Part shown: positions 7,502 through 15,252 of the stretch, in pieces
How the letters are laid out: each line of letters opens with the position of its first letter
How positions within the stretch are numbered: position 1 is the first letter of the stretch
From: Bacillota bacterium
GTDB lineage: Bacteria; Bacillota; Clostridia; Lachnospirales; Lachnospiraceae
DNA: 26,921 bases
Assembly (NCBI GenBank): GCA_023435645.1
Contig: JAEYRK010000068.1
Coordinates: 1-26,921 of the forward strand
Reading direction: 5' to 3'
The notes under the pieces: model-generated
What the model was told of the DNA's origin: nothing
The model's input: only the letters and a program-made list of their open reading frames with translations
The model's database searches: none
Program-made: the position numbers and the translations under genes

Positions 7502-8198
7502 GCTAGAGAATGTTAGTGCCGGTTATGGAGATTTACAGGTTTTATTTGATGTCTCTATTCATGTAAAAAAAGGTGAGTGCGTCGCTCTGGTTGGTTCTAA
7601 TGGTGCAGGGAAAACCTCCTTATTACGAGTAGTATCTGGTTTTCTTCCAATCACCAATGGTAATGTAACATTTAAAGGTGAAAATCTACTTAGTATGCCA
7701 ACCACAAAAAGATCTTCCGTTGGTATCGCCCATATTCCCCAGGGTAGAGGTGTTTTAGGGACACTTTCTGTTATGGACAACCTAATCCTTGGTGGCTATG
7801 ACAAGAGAGTAAAAAGTAGAAGAAAAGAAAATATTGAAAAAGCATTTGAAACCTTCCCTAAACTAAAACAAAGACAAAATCAGATTGCAGGATCGCTATC
7901 CGGTGGTGAACAACAGATGCTTGCAATTGCTCGTGCATTAGTTATGGAACCCGAACTATTAATGCTTGATGAACCATCACTTGGACTGGCCCCTATCGTT
8001 GTGGATGAGGTTTTTGAAATCATCAGTAGAATTAGAGATACGGGTATGTCAATCTTAATTATCGAGCAAAACCTATTGGCAACATTACAGGTTGCCCAGA
8101 GGGGATATGTGATTGAAACCGGTAAAGTGGTAATAGAAGGTACCTCAGCGGAGCTTATGAATAACGAAGACGTGAAGAGGGCTTATTTGGGACTATAA
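7494..8198 (+). CDS. LivF-type ABC ATPase
   Basis: A 234-residue ABC ATPase overlapping the previous gene by 8 bp, with AGGAGGGGG before the ATG at 7494. Motifs are complete: Walker A GSNGAGKTS (34-42), Q-loop IPQGRGVLG (81-89), canonical signature LSGGE (135-139), Walker B ELLMLDE (154-160) and the LivF-typical PSLGLAP. The C-terminus ends in YLGL as in the family. With the LivG-like protein it should form a heterodimer with one canonical and one degenerate ATP site. Confidence 0.93.
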   Translation: MLKLENVSAGYGDLQVLFDVSIHVKKGECVALVGSNGAGKTSLLRVVSGFLPITNGNVTFKGENLLSMPTTKRSSVGIAHIPQGRGVLGTLSVMDNLILGGYDKRVKSRRKENIEKAFETFPKLKQRQNQIAGSLSGGEQQMLAIARALVMEPELLMLDEPSLGLAPIVVDEVFEIISRIRDTGMSILIIEQNLLATLQVAQRGYVIETGKVVIEGTSAELMNNEDVKRAYLGL

Positions 8199-8218
8199 AA
8201 ATTTGAGAGGATTTTCAA

Positions 8219-8869
8219 ATGAAGCATTATGTTAAGGAAGATATCGATCAGTATAAAATTATCGCTATTGTAAGAGGAATAGATAATCAATATATTTTGG
8301 ATACGGCAAGAGCTTTATATGAAGGTGGTATTAGGTTGTTAGAAATAACCTTTAACCAAAAATCCCCTTCCTGCATTGAAGATACCAAAATAGCGATTGA
8401 GATGGTGAAACGTGAATTTGGTGATAAGATGAGAGTTGGCGCAGGGACTGTTCTTACAAGGGAGCAGGTTGATGCTGCATATAAGGCAGGAGCTGAATTC
8501 ATCTTATCCGCTGTAATGAACAAAGAGATTATTCAATATGGGAATGAATTAGGCCTGGTGACCATACCCGGGGCTTTAACTCCAACAGAAATAGAAGCAG
8601 CATACACCTACGGTGCTGATTACATTAAAGTTTTTCCTGCTGGAGATTTGGGTATTAGCTATTTAAAATCAATAAAAGCGCCATTGAGTCATATTCCAAT
8701 GACTGCTGTTGGAGGTGTTGGCATTAACAATATGAAAGATTTCCTGGCGATAGGTATTCAAGCGGTTGGACTAGGATCAAATTTAGTTAATCCAAAACTG
8801 ATTAGGGAAGGTAAATTTAATGAAATAAGAGACCTGGCAAGGCAATATACCCAGTTAGTAAGTGAATGA
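8219..8869 (+). CDS. dgoA: KDPG/KDPGal aldolase (class I, Eda/DgoA family)
   Basis: A 216-residue TIM-barrel aldolase, the usual family length. It should split a 2-keto-3-deoxy-6-phospho sugar acid into pyruvate and glyceraldehyde-3-phosphate. Visible active-site landmarks are Arg19 in IIAIVRG, Glu42 in LLEIT, GAGTV (74-78), the Schiff-base lysine Lys137 in YIKVFPA, and the phosphate-binding GGV (165-167) and GLGSNL (184-189). The AIVRGI opening and the kinase next door favour the galactonate-type enzyme (DgoA), but Eda cannot be excluded since the two families cross over. The start ATG at 8219 follows AGAGGATTTTCAA, an acceptable ribosome site. It is 20 bp behind the ATPase gene, clearly in the same operon. 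Confidence 0.88.
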   Translation: MKHYVKEDIDQYKIIAIVRGIDNQYILDTARALYEGGIRLLEITFNQKSPSCIEDTKIAIEMVKREFGDKMRVGAGTVLTREQVDAAYKAGAEFILSAVMNKEIIQYGNELGLVTIPGALTPTEIEAAYTYGADYIKVFPAGDLGISYLKSIKAPLSHIPMTAVGGVGINNMKDFLAIGIQAVGLGSNLVNPKLIREGKFNEIRDLARQYTQLVSE

Positions 8870-8922
8870 TTTTAAATAAACTACAGGGTTGGTGATTTTA
8901 TATAGCGAAAGTTGGGACAATC

Positions 8923-9930
8923 ATGAATAAATCAAACTATATTATTACCATTGATTGTGGGACAACGAACACTAGGGTTATACTTTGGGATGGGAATCGT
9001 AATTTTATAGATAAAGAAGTATATGAAGTTGGTGTACGAAATACTGCGATTGATGGAAATAATACATTATTGAAAAAAACTATAACAAAATGCCTGGATA
9101 ACCTTTTATTAAAAAACAGATTAGGCTATGATGATATTAAAAGTATTGTTGCCAGTGGTATGATAACTTCCAATGTCGGACTAGTTGAAATTCCTCATGT
9201 ACTGGCGCCCGTGGGTATCGAGGGCTTAGCAAATTCTATTCAATCCGTTTTATTAGAAGATGTATGTCCTATTCCGATATGGTTTATTCCGGGGATTAAA
9301 AATAATTGTGATGTTAATTTGGATAACTATGAAGAAATGGATATCATGAGGGGAGAAGAAGTTGAAAGCATTTATTTGATTGATAAATATTTTGCTGGTG
9401 AACCTCTTATATTGATATTACCCGGATCACATACTAAGATCGTAGCGGTGAATAGCGAAGGAAAAATTAGTGGATGCCTTACTACGATATCTGGAGAATT
9501 ATTATCAGCAATCACATATAATACAATTATTGCGGATGCAGTTGGTGCAAGTTTTGTAGGCAATCATTATAATAAGGAAATGGTTACGAAAGGGTATAAG
9601 AATGCAAGTAAGGTGGGCTTAAGTCGTGCTTGCTTCTCCGGAAGAATACTAAATCAGTTCTTAATATCTGATAAAGAAAAGGTAGCGAACTATATATTGG
9701 GATGTATGCTTCAAAATGATATCTATGCTCTTAAGCATACATCGACCCTAACAATAAGTGATCATACAATGGTTATTGTAGCGGGCAAAAACCCATTGAG
9801 ACAAGCATTTGTAGATTTACTAAAGTATGATAATACCTTTAAAAAAATTATAAATCATGAATCTGATCTGAAGGAACCGATGTCAGCAATAGGAGCCTAC
9901 CTGATTGCAGATCAGCGTAATATCGTGTAG
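8923..9930 (+). CDS. dgoK: 2-keto-3-deoxy-galactonokinase family kinase
   Basis: A 335-residue member of the DgoK family, which phosphorylates 2-dehydro-3-deoxy-galactonate at C6. Family motifs seen in order: the ASKHA-fold phosphate loop DCGTTNTR (11-18), ASGMITSNVG (77-86), RGEE (143-146), LPGSHTK (166-172) and TTISGEL (187-193). The ATG at 8923 is the only in-frame start, but its ribosome site is weak (GTTGGGA), so the kinase may be made at a lower level than the aldolase. No galactonate dehydratase is encoded nearby, so the kinase substrate is either imported directly or made by an enzyme elsewhere. A terminator follows about 110 bp downstream. Confidence 0.88.
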   Translation: MNKSNYIITIDCGTTNTRVILWDGNRNFIDKEVYEVGVRNTAIDGNNTLLKKTITKCLDNLLLKNRLGYDDIKSIVASGMITSNVGLVEIPHVLAPVGIEGLANSIQSVLLEDVCPIPIWFIPGIKNNCDVNLDNYEEMDIMRGEEVESIYLIDKYFAGEPLILILPGSHTKIVAVNSEGKISGCLTTISGELLSAITYNTIIADAVGASFVGNHYNKEMVTKGYKNASKVGLSRACFSGRILNQFLISDKEKVANYILGCMLQNDIYALKHTSTLTISDHTMVIVAGKNPLRQAFVDLLKYDNTFKKIINHESDLKEPMSAIGAYLIADQRNIV

Positions 9931-10037
9931 TTATTATATAGAACATAGGGTGCATAAATTACGAATAGAGATCCTTCCGATAAGTATACAAAGCTATGGA
10001 CTGCTTCCGGTTAGGTCACAAAACTTGTATCGGTAAT

Positions 10038-10093
10038 ACCACTTTCTTGGTGAGAATGAGATATGAATATTCTCATCCGGAAGGTGGTTTTTT
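10038..10093 (+). terminator. Terminator of the Liv-type/dgo operon
   Basis: Outer arms ACCACTTT/AAGGTGGT (one G-T pair) enclose an inner stem TGAGAAT/ATTCTCA, followed by six T (10088-10093). With the promoter and palindrome listed separately, this accounts for the supported content of the 361-bp gap 9931-10291. Confidence 0.75.
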
Positions 10094-10132
10094 ATGGTCA
10101 TCTAAGCTAGGAGCTAATCTGGTGGATATTAT

Positions 10133-10161
10133 TTGATTTATTTAAAGACATGTGCTATTAT
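10133..10161 (+). promoter_or_regulatory. Promoter of the deoR-type gene
   Basis: TTGATT (10133-10138), 17-base spacer, TATTAT (10156-10161) with an extended TGC immediately before the -10. The predicted leader is about 125 nt and contains a perfect palindrome. Confidence 0.55.
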
Positions 10162-10226
10162 ACCAATGTAATTTATAAATGATTACAAAGTCTTGATTAA
10201 TTTATGTTGTAAATCAACATCACAAG

Positions 10227-10240
10227 CATATGGCCATATG
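10227..10240. promoter_or_regulatory. 14-bp palindrome in the deoR leader, candidate operator
   Basis: CATATGGCCATATG is perfectly self-complementary and lies between the predicted promoter and the DeoR start; another CATATG sits at 10260-10265. Autoregulation by the DeoR protein is plausible but only inferred from position. Confidence 0.4.
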
Positions 10241-10291
10241 GGCTGAAACATAGATGAATCATATGAGAATTAAAGTAAGGGGTGTTTCACA

Positions 10292-11065
10292 ATGCTATCA
10301 ATCGAAAGAAGAGAAAAGCTAAAGCAGGTGTTTTTGCAAAAAAAGAGTGTGACCGTCGAGGATATGGCCAAGGAGTTCAACGTCAGTACCGAGACCATCC
10401 GCAGAGATTTTAATTCTCTGAGTGATGAAGGCTTTATTACCAAAACCTATGGGGGAGCAACCTTAAAATATAGGGCGAACTCCTTGGTAACCCATCAGGA
10501 AAAGACAGGGATTTTGGTTGAGAACAAGCGGTTAATGGCAAGGCAGGCGGCGAAATTTATTCAACCCAATGATTGCATTTTTTTGGATCATTCCACAACA
10601 GTGTATGAATTGTGTAATGAAATAGAAAACATTCCATTAACAGTAATCACAAATTCCTTATTTATTATTAATCGTTTGGCGGGAATATCAAACATCAAGT
10701 TGATTTCACCGGGTGGTAATTTTGTTATGAGTGAACAGGGCTTCTTTGGTCTGGAGGCAGTCAGGTATCTACAAAGACATCATATGGATAAGGCGTTTAT
10801 ATCATGTCGTAGCTTAGATATGAAAAGAGGTCTGAATGACTCGGATGAGATCGTATCGGAGATGCGAAGAAGCATTATCAACAGTGCAAATTACACATAT
10901 TTACTGGCGGATCATACGAAGTTTGGCAAATCAGCCTTTATATCCACAAGCGATTTTAGCAGTATCAGGTACCTGATCACGGATAAGCCGCTTGATAAGG
11001 AATGGCGGGATTTCCTGAAGGAAGAGCATGTTAAGATATATGAATGCATGGGGCATAGTAATTAA
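10292..11065 (+). CDS. DeoR-family transcriptional regulator
   Basis: A 257-residue DeoR-type regulator. Residues 1-57 are the winged helix with the family signature VTVEDMAKEFNVSTETIRRDFNSLSDEG, followed by KTYGGA; residues about 75-235 are the sugar-phosphate-sensing DeoRC domain (isomerase-like fold, with VITNSLFIINRLA and DHTKFGKSAF). The ATG at 10292 follows TAAGGGG. It lies just upstream of, and reads toward, the importer-kinase-aldolase operon, so it is probably its repressor, relieved by a phosphorylated pentose intermediate such as methylthioribose-1-phosphate or the ketose-1-phosphate. The last statement is inference. A terminator separates the two units. Confidence 0.9.
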   Translation: MLSIERREKLKQVFLQKKSVTVEDMAKEFNVSTETIRRDFNSLSDEGFITKTYGGATLKYRANSLVTHQEKTGILVENKRLMARQAAKFIQPNDCIFLDHSTTVYELCNEIENIPLTVITNSLFIINRLAGISNIKLISPGGNFVMSEQGFFGLEAVRYLQRHHMDKAFISCRSLDMKRGLNDSDEIVSEMRRSIINSANYTYLLADHTKFGKSAFISTSDFSSIRYLITDKPLDKEWRDFLKEEHVKIYECMGHSN

Positions 11066-11149
11066 ATAACTGAATATATGGAAGTTCAGGCGAGGAGTGC
11101 TTACTTTCTGCATAAGTTTATTGGAAATTTGTTATCATATGTGGAAATT

Positions 11150-11170
11150 AGGCGAGACCCTCGCCTTTTT
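11150..11170 (+). terminator. Terminator after the deoR-type gene
   Basis: AGGCGAG-ACC-CTCGCCT (7-bp stem, 3-nt loop) followed by TTTTATT. It isolates deoR from the importer operon. Confidence 0.85.
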
Positions 11171-11270
11171 ATTATGAAATTTTTTACATAGAAATAAATG
11201 GATGCAAAATGCCTATATTTTCCTTAATATACCTAGGGTTTGTGCGATTGTGCATCAAGTATAAATTTGT

Positions 11271-11382
11271 CAAAACACATAACAAACCACACAATAAAAC
11301 AATAAATACTACAATATAGGCATATAAAAAACAAATAACATAACCATAAAACATAAAAATAACACAAAAATAACTCAAAAAA
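11271..11382. other. G-depleted A/C-rich tract upstream of the importer promoter
   Basis: Of 112 bases on the + strand only two are G (11319-11320); the tract is A-rich with scattered C and runs of A repeated at roughly helical spacing (AAAAAACAAATAACATAACC, then AAAACATAAAAATAACAC). It ends just before the -35 of the importer promoter, so it could act as an UP element or curved DNA. No convincing ORF occupies it. It forms most of the 387-bp gap 11066-11452 together with the terminator and promoter listed. Confidence 0.5.
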
Positions 11383-11384
11383 GC

Positions 11385-11413
11385 TTGCAATGTTGTCAAT
11401 ATCGTGATATATT
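11385..11413 (+). promoter_or_regulatory. Promoter of the methylthioribose/deoxyribose-type operon
   Basis: TTGCAA (11385-11390), 17-base spacer, TATATT (11408-11413). An imperfect dyad ATATC-GT-GATAT (11399-11410) straddles the spacer and -10 and could be an operator. The leader is short (about 35 nt), so there is no room for a riboswitch. Confidence 0.6.
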
Positions 11414-11452
11414 ACGTTTGTAGCAAAAACTATATTTATGGAGGTAGACCAG

Positions 11453-12613
11453 ATGAAAAAATTAATTGCTATGTTACTTGTTTTAATCACTGTATGTTCA
11501 CTCGGTGCATGTGGCAATGGGGAAGAAAAAAAGGAGAAGGGTAATACCCCAGCAGCAGAACAAAAAGCTGATGCTGGAAAAGAGGATTCTGATACAAGCG
11601 GATCCGGAGAAGTTGAATTTGTTAAAAAGGGTTATAAGATCGCGTACATACTAAATACCACCTCTACAGATATTTTCCAGATGGCTGTAAACGGTGCGCA
11701 GGAAACAGCGAAAGCGCTTGGAATGACCTGTGATGTGTATTTTACTGATACGGATAATGTTAAGTTCCAGGATTATGTAAATACCTGTGCAAACCAGGGT
11801 TATGATGCAATGTTCCTGTCCCATGGTAATAAGGAAACAGCATATGACTTAGTGGATATGCTGACCAAAAAGGGAATTAAGGTAGTATGCTTTGATACTC
11901 AGCTGGTAGATTCAAACGGTGCTAACACTGGCATTAAGGGTGTAACCCAGATGTTCCAGGATGACCAGAAGCTTGCTGATCTGACCTTAGATTATATCTG
12001 TAATACAATCTATCCTGATAAGGTAGCTGCAAAAGAGCCGATTAAGGTGTTAAAGATCTGGAGGGGACCTGGAATCTCTCCCTTTGACCGCAGACAGGAA
12101 ACCTACCTGAAGTATGAAGAGCAGGGCTTAATTGAGACCTTAGAAGTTTTAGGGCCGACAGATCCTGCAAATGCAGAGGCAAGCTTAGCACAGGTTATGG
12201 CATCCGCTCTTCCTAAATATCCGGAAGGCACTATTGATGCAATCTGGGGATGCTATGATGCTTACACAAGAGGTGCATATATCGCTTTATTGGAAGCTGG
12301 AAGAACTGATATACCCGTTGTATCCGTTGATATCTCTAATCAGGACATTAACTATATGCTGGATGGCACTAAGGTTTGGCAGGCTTGCTCCACCGTTGAC
12401 TTTACAACAATCGGTCAGCAGGGTATTCGCCTTCTTGCTATGAAGCTGAATAACGAAGAAACAGAGGATGTTTATAACTTAACACCTTCCCTGGTTAAGT
12501 ACGATCAGCTGGATAAGGAGTCTAACGTATTAAACTTAAAGGATTACGTAGAAGGCTATGGAGTAAATGATGATCATATCTCCGAATGGATGAAGCCTTA
12601 CCTGGTAAAATAG
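11453..12613 (+). CDS. RbsB-like sugar-binding lipoprotein
   Basis: A 386-residue lipoprotein. The start is the ATG at 11453, seven bases after GGAGGT; an earlier ATG at 11438 overlaps that ribosome site. Signal peptide with lipobox LGAC (Cys20), a charged Lys/Glu/Asp-rich linker to about residue 58, then a Peripla_BP_4 type sugar-binding fold beginning YKIAYILNTTSTDIFQMAVNGAQETAKALG. The following genes are an RbsA-like double ATPase and an RbsC-like permease, so this is the receptor of a pentose-class importer. Given the downstream kinase and aldolase, the expected ligand is 5-methylthioribose or 5-deoxyribose; this is inferred from context. Confidence 0.9.
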   Translation: MKKLIAMLLVLITVCSLGACGNGEEKKEKGNTPAAEQKADAGKEDSDTSGSGEVEFVKKGYKIAYILNTTSTDIFQMAVNGAQETAKALGMTCDVYFTDTDNVKFQDYVNTCANQGYDAMFLSHGNKETAYDLVDMLTKKGIKVVCFDTQLVDSNGANTGIKGVTQMFQDDQKLADLTLDYICNTIYPDKVAAKEPIKVLKIWRGPGISPFDRRQETYLKYEEQGLIETLEVLGPTDPANAEASLAQVMASALPKYPEGTIDAIWGCYDAYTRGAYIALLEAGRTDIPVVSVDISNQDINYMLDGTKVWQACSTVDFTTIGQQGIRLLAMKLNNEETEDVYNLTPSLVKYDQLDKESNVLNLKDYVEGYGVNDDHISEWMKPYLVK

Positions 12614-12636
12614 GTACACGTTCAATAATGGGATTA

Positions 12637-12673
12637 TTAATATAGAGGAGTGATCTTAACTCCTCTATATTAA
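12637..12673 (+). other. Perfect 15-bp intercistronic hairpin after the binding-protein gene
   Basis: Arms TTAATATAGAGGAGT (12637-12651) and ACTCCTCTATATTAA (12659-12673) around a 7-nt loop; no T-run follows. It occupies the same place as the hairpin at 4843-4882 in the other importer operon and shares the CTCTATATT/AATATAGAG core, on opposite arms. Confidence 0.85.
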
Positions 12674-12701
12674 CTAAAGCGGATAGGAAATGAGGTATGA
12701 C

Positions 12702-14225
12702 ATGGAGGGTAACAAGAAAATCAGATTGGAAGTAAAAAATGTCTCTATTGAGTTTCCGGGAGTCAAGGCATTATCCGATGTGAATTTTACAGTAGAGACC
12801 GGTGACATCAGAGCAGTTGTTGGAGCCAACGGTGCAGGAAAATCAACTTTAATGAAGGTTTTAACCGGTGTTAACCCGGGATATACAGGAGAAATCTATT
12901 TTAACGGAGAAAAGGTAGATATTAGAACTCCGCAAAAGGCAAAGGAATTAGGGATTGAAATTGTTTATCAGGAAGTAGATACAGCATTATTTCCGGCCCA
13001 GACGGTAGCAGAGAACATCTTAATGAGCAAAATGGTCGGAGGAATGAAGGGAAAGTTCGCCATTAATTGGAAACAGGTCAGGAAAGAGGCCAAAGAGGTC
13101 TTAGACCGTTTGCATATAGATGTGGATGTGGATAAGCTGGTTGGGGAGCTGAGCTTGGCACAAAAGCAGATGGTTCTCGTAGCCAGGGCTGTCAAGGAAA
13201 AATGTAATTTCTTGATTCTGGACGAGCCTACCGCACCATTGAGTATTACCGAGACCCAGGAGCTGTTTAATATAGTCAATGGGCTGATGGAAACAGAAAA
13301 TATTGCGGTATTGTTTATCTCCCACAGACTCCAGGAAGTAAAGGACCTATGTAAAACCATTACGGTCATGAGAAATGGGCAGATCGTAGATGAGCAGCCG
13401 ATCACTGAGGACCTTACCATTAAGATGATTGTAGAAAAAATGCTGGGACAAAGCTTTGATGAGAATTTCCCTAAGGCAGTACTATCTCCCGGAGAAGTCT
13501 CATTGGAGGTTAAGAACCTGTCCGATATGAATCAAATGGTTAAGGATGTATCCTTACATATTCGTAAGGGAGAGATCGTTGGAGTTGCCGGCTTGGTAGG
13601 TGCAGGAAAGACAGAGCTTTGTAAGCTGTTATTTGGAGATATCAGAAAGTCAAAGGGACAGATTTTCCTTAATAATAAGGAACTCAATATTAAGTCACCT
13701 ACAGATGCAGTAAAAGCGAAATTAGGCTTGGTTCCGGAAGAACGAAGGAAGGAAGGCATTCTTGTTGACGAACCGGTATATTTTAATTTGTCAGCCGCAG
13801 CCTTATCAAAATTCTGTTCAAAGCTGGGCTTTGTTAATAAAAACAGTGAAATCAAAAACGCAAAGGGTTATATTTCATCTCTTGGTATTAAGACACCCTC
13901 TGAGCATCAGCTGGTAAGATATCTGTCCGGCGGAAATCAACAGAAGGTCTCCGTAGGAAAATGGTTAGCTGCTGACTGCGAGGTTTATATTTTTGATGAG
14001 CCTACAAAGGGAGTAGACGTTGGAGCGAAGAGAGATATTTTCCAGTTGATTCAGGATATTGCGAAATCCGGGAAATGTGTTTTGTATGCAACCTCTGAGA
14101 CCAATGAAATTCTGGCCATTTCAGACAGAACCTATGTAATGTATAACGGACAAATTATGGCTGAGTTGAAAACATCAGAAACCTCAGAAGAAGAAATCAT
14201 GTATTATTCAACAGGAGGCAAATAA
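12702..14225 (+). CDS. RbsA-like double-domain sugar ABC ATPase
   Basis: A fused ATPase of 507 residues with two ABC cassettes. Cassette 1: Walker A GANGAGKST (41-49), degenerate signature LSLAQ (about 150-154), Walker B FLILDEP. Cassette 2: Walker A GLVGAGKTE (297-305), signature LSGGNQQ (408-414), Walker B VYIFDEP followed by TKGVDVGAK, the pattern typical of RbsA/MglA/XylG. I prefer the ATG at 12702 (TGAGG six bases before); the ATG at 12690 is an alternative adding four residues. It energises the importer formed with the flanking receptor and permease. Confidence 0.93.
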   Translation: MEGNKKIRLEVKNVSIEFPGVKALSDVNFTVETGDIRAVVGANGAGKSTLMKVLTGVNPGYTGEIYFNGEKVDIRTPQKAKELGIEIVYQEVDTALFPAQTVAENILMSKMVGGMKGKFAINWKQVRKEAKEVLDRLHIDVDVDKLVGELSLAQKQMVLVARAVKEKCNFLILDEPTAPLSITETQELFNIVNGLMETENIAVLFISHRLQEVKDLCKTITVMRNGQIVDEQPITEDLTIKMIVEKMLGQSFDENFPKAVLSPGEVSLEVKNLSDMNQMVKDVSLHIRKGEIVGVAGLVGAGKTELCKLLFGDIRKSKGQIFLNNKELNIKSPTDAVKAKLGLVPEERRKEGILVDEPVYFNLSAAALSKFCSKLGFVNKNSEIKNAKGYISSLGIKTPSEHQLVRYLSGGNQQKVSVGKWLAADCEVYIFDEPTKGVDVGAKRDIFQLIQDIAKSGKCVLYATSETNEILAISDRTYVMYNGQIMAELKTSETSEEEIMYYSTGGK

Positions 14226-14226
14226 A

Positions 14227-15222
14227 GTGGAAGACAAATTAAAGGGTAAAGCGAAGAAATTTCATATAGGTAAATTTATTACGGATTGGGCGGCAGTGAT
14301 CACTGTAGTTATTCTGCTTGTGTTCTTTTCCATTTCTATGCCGGAAATTTTCCCGACATCCAGTAATATCACCACAATTTTAAGATCAATTTCCATAACA
14401 ACTGTAATAGCCATGGGACTTACGCTGACCTTATCAGTGGGTGGCTTCGACCTTTCCGCAGGTTCAACAGCTACAATGGCAAGCTTCTTTATGATGAGCT
14501 TTATCATTTGGTACGATATGAATATGTGGTTAGCCCTCTTACTGACGGTGGTAGGAACTCTGGCAATCACATTGGTGAATATGTTCCTGATCGTAAAATG
14601 TAAGATACCGGATCTGCTGGCAACGGTAGCAGCGATGTTCTTCCTGGAGGGCTTATGCCTGACCTATTCAGGTGGTGGAGCAATCAGTGCCGGTATGCCC
14701 AGACCGGATGGACAGCCTTCTCTGGGAGGAGTGCCTCAGGCCTTTAAGGTTCTTGGAACCTCTCCTACGATCATTATCATTATGCTGGTACTGGTTTTGA
14801 TCGTACATATATTCCTGAAGTATACAAAGTATGGAAGATATATTTATGCAGTTGGTGGTAACCGTATCGCAGCCAAGCTGTCCGGTATTCCTGTGAAGAA
14901 GTACAGAATCATTGCCGGTGTCATGGCTGGTGTATGTATTGCCATCGGTGGTATTTTAGTTGCTTCCAGAAATCAGTCTGCACAGATTAACGGAGCGAAC
15001 TCCTTCCAGATGCCCGCATTGGCAGCTGTGTTTATCGGTAGATCCGTAGCTGGTCAGAGTAAGCCCAATGCAATCGGTACCCTGATTGGAGCGACTCTGG
15101 TAGGAATCTTGGACAATGGTTTGATTATGATGCGCGTGCCTTACTACTCCTTGAACGCGATTAAGGGTATCGTATTAGCACTTGCATTAGCATCTACCTA
15201 TTACTCAGCGAAGGAAGACTAA
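14227..15222 (+). CDS. RbsC-like sugar ABC permease
   Basis: A 331-residue multi-helix permease starting at a GTG at 14227, eight bases after AGGAGG, 1 bp behind the ATPase gene. The family signatures are present: TVIAMGLTLTLSVGGFDLSAGS near residues 58-79, the cytoplasmic TKYGRYIYAVGGNRIAAKLSGIPV loop near 197-220, and the C-terminal ISxx region with GTLIGATLVGILDNGLIMM. BPD_transp_2 family; presumably acts as a homodimer in the membrane to carry the same pentose-like substrate as the receptor. Confidence 0.92.
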   Translation: MEDKLKGKAKKFHIGKFITDWAAVITVVILLVFFSISMPEIFPTSSNITTILRSISITTVIAMGLTLTLSVGGFDLSAGSTATMASFFMMSFIIWYDMNMWLALLLTVVGTLAITLVNMFLIVKCKIPDLLATVAAMFFLEGLCLTYSGGGAISAGMPRPDGQPSLGGVPQAFKVLGTSPTIIIIMLVLVLIVHIFLKYTKYGRYIYAVGGNRIAAKLSGIPVKKYRIIAGVMAGVCIAIGGILVASRNQSAQINGANSFQMPALAAVFIGRSVAGQSKPNAIGTLIGATLVGILDNGLIMMRVPYYSLNAIKGIVLALALASTYYSAKED

Positions 15223-15252
15223 TCGCTAAAGAACAGGAAAGGAGCTGGTATC

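Noticed and set aside
3554..8198. Plain leucine/isoleucine/valine transporter (LivKHMGF)
   Set aside because: The homology is to the family only; gene order with dgoA and dgoK argues for another substrate, so liv gene symbols were not assigned.
11233..11517. Leftward 94-codon frame in the A/C-rich tract
   Set aside because: It is a by-product of the G-poor composition, low in complexity, without a ribosome site, and runs into the lipoprotein gene.
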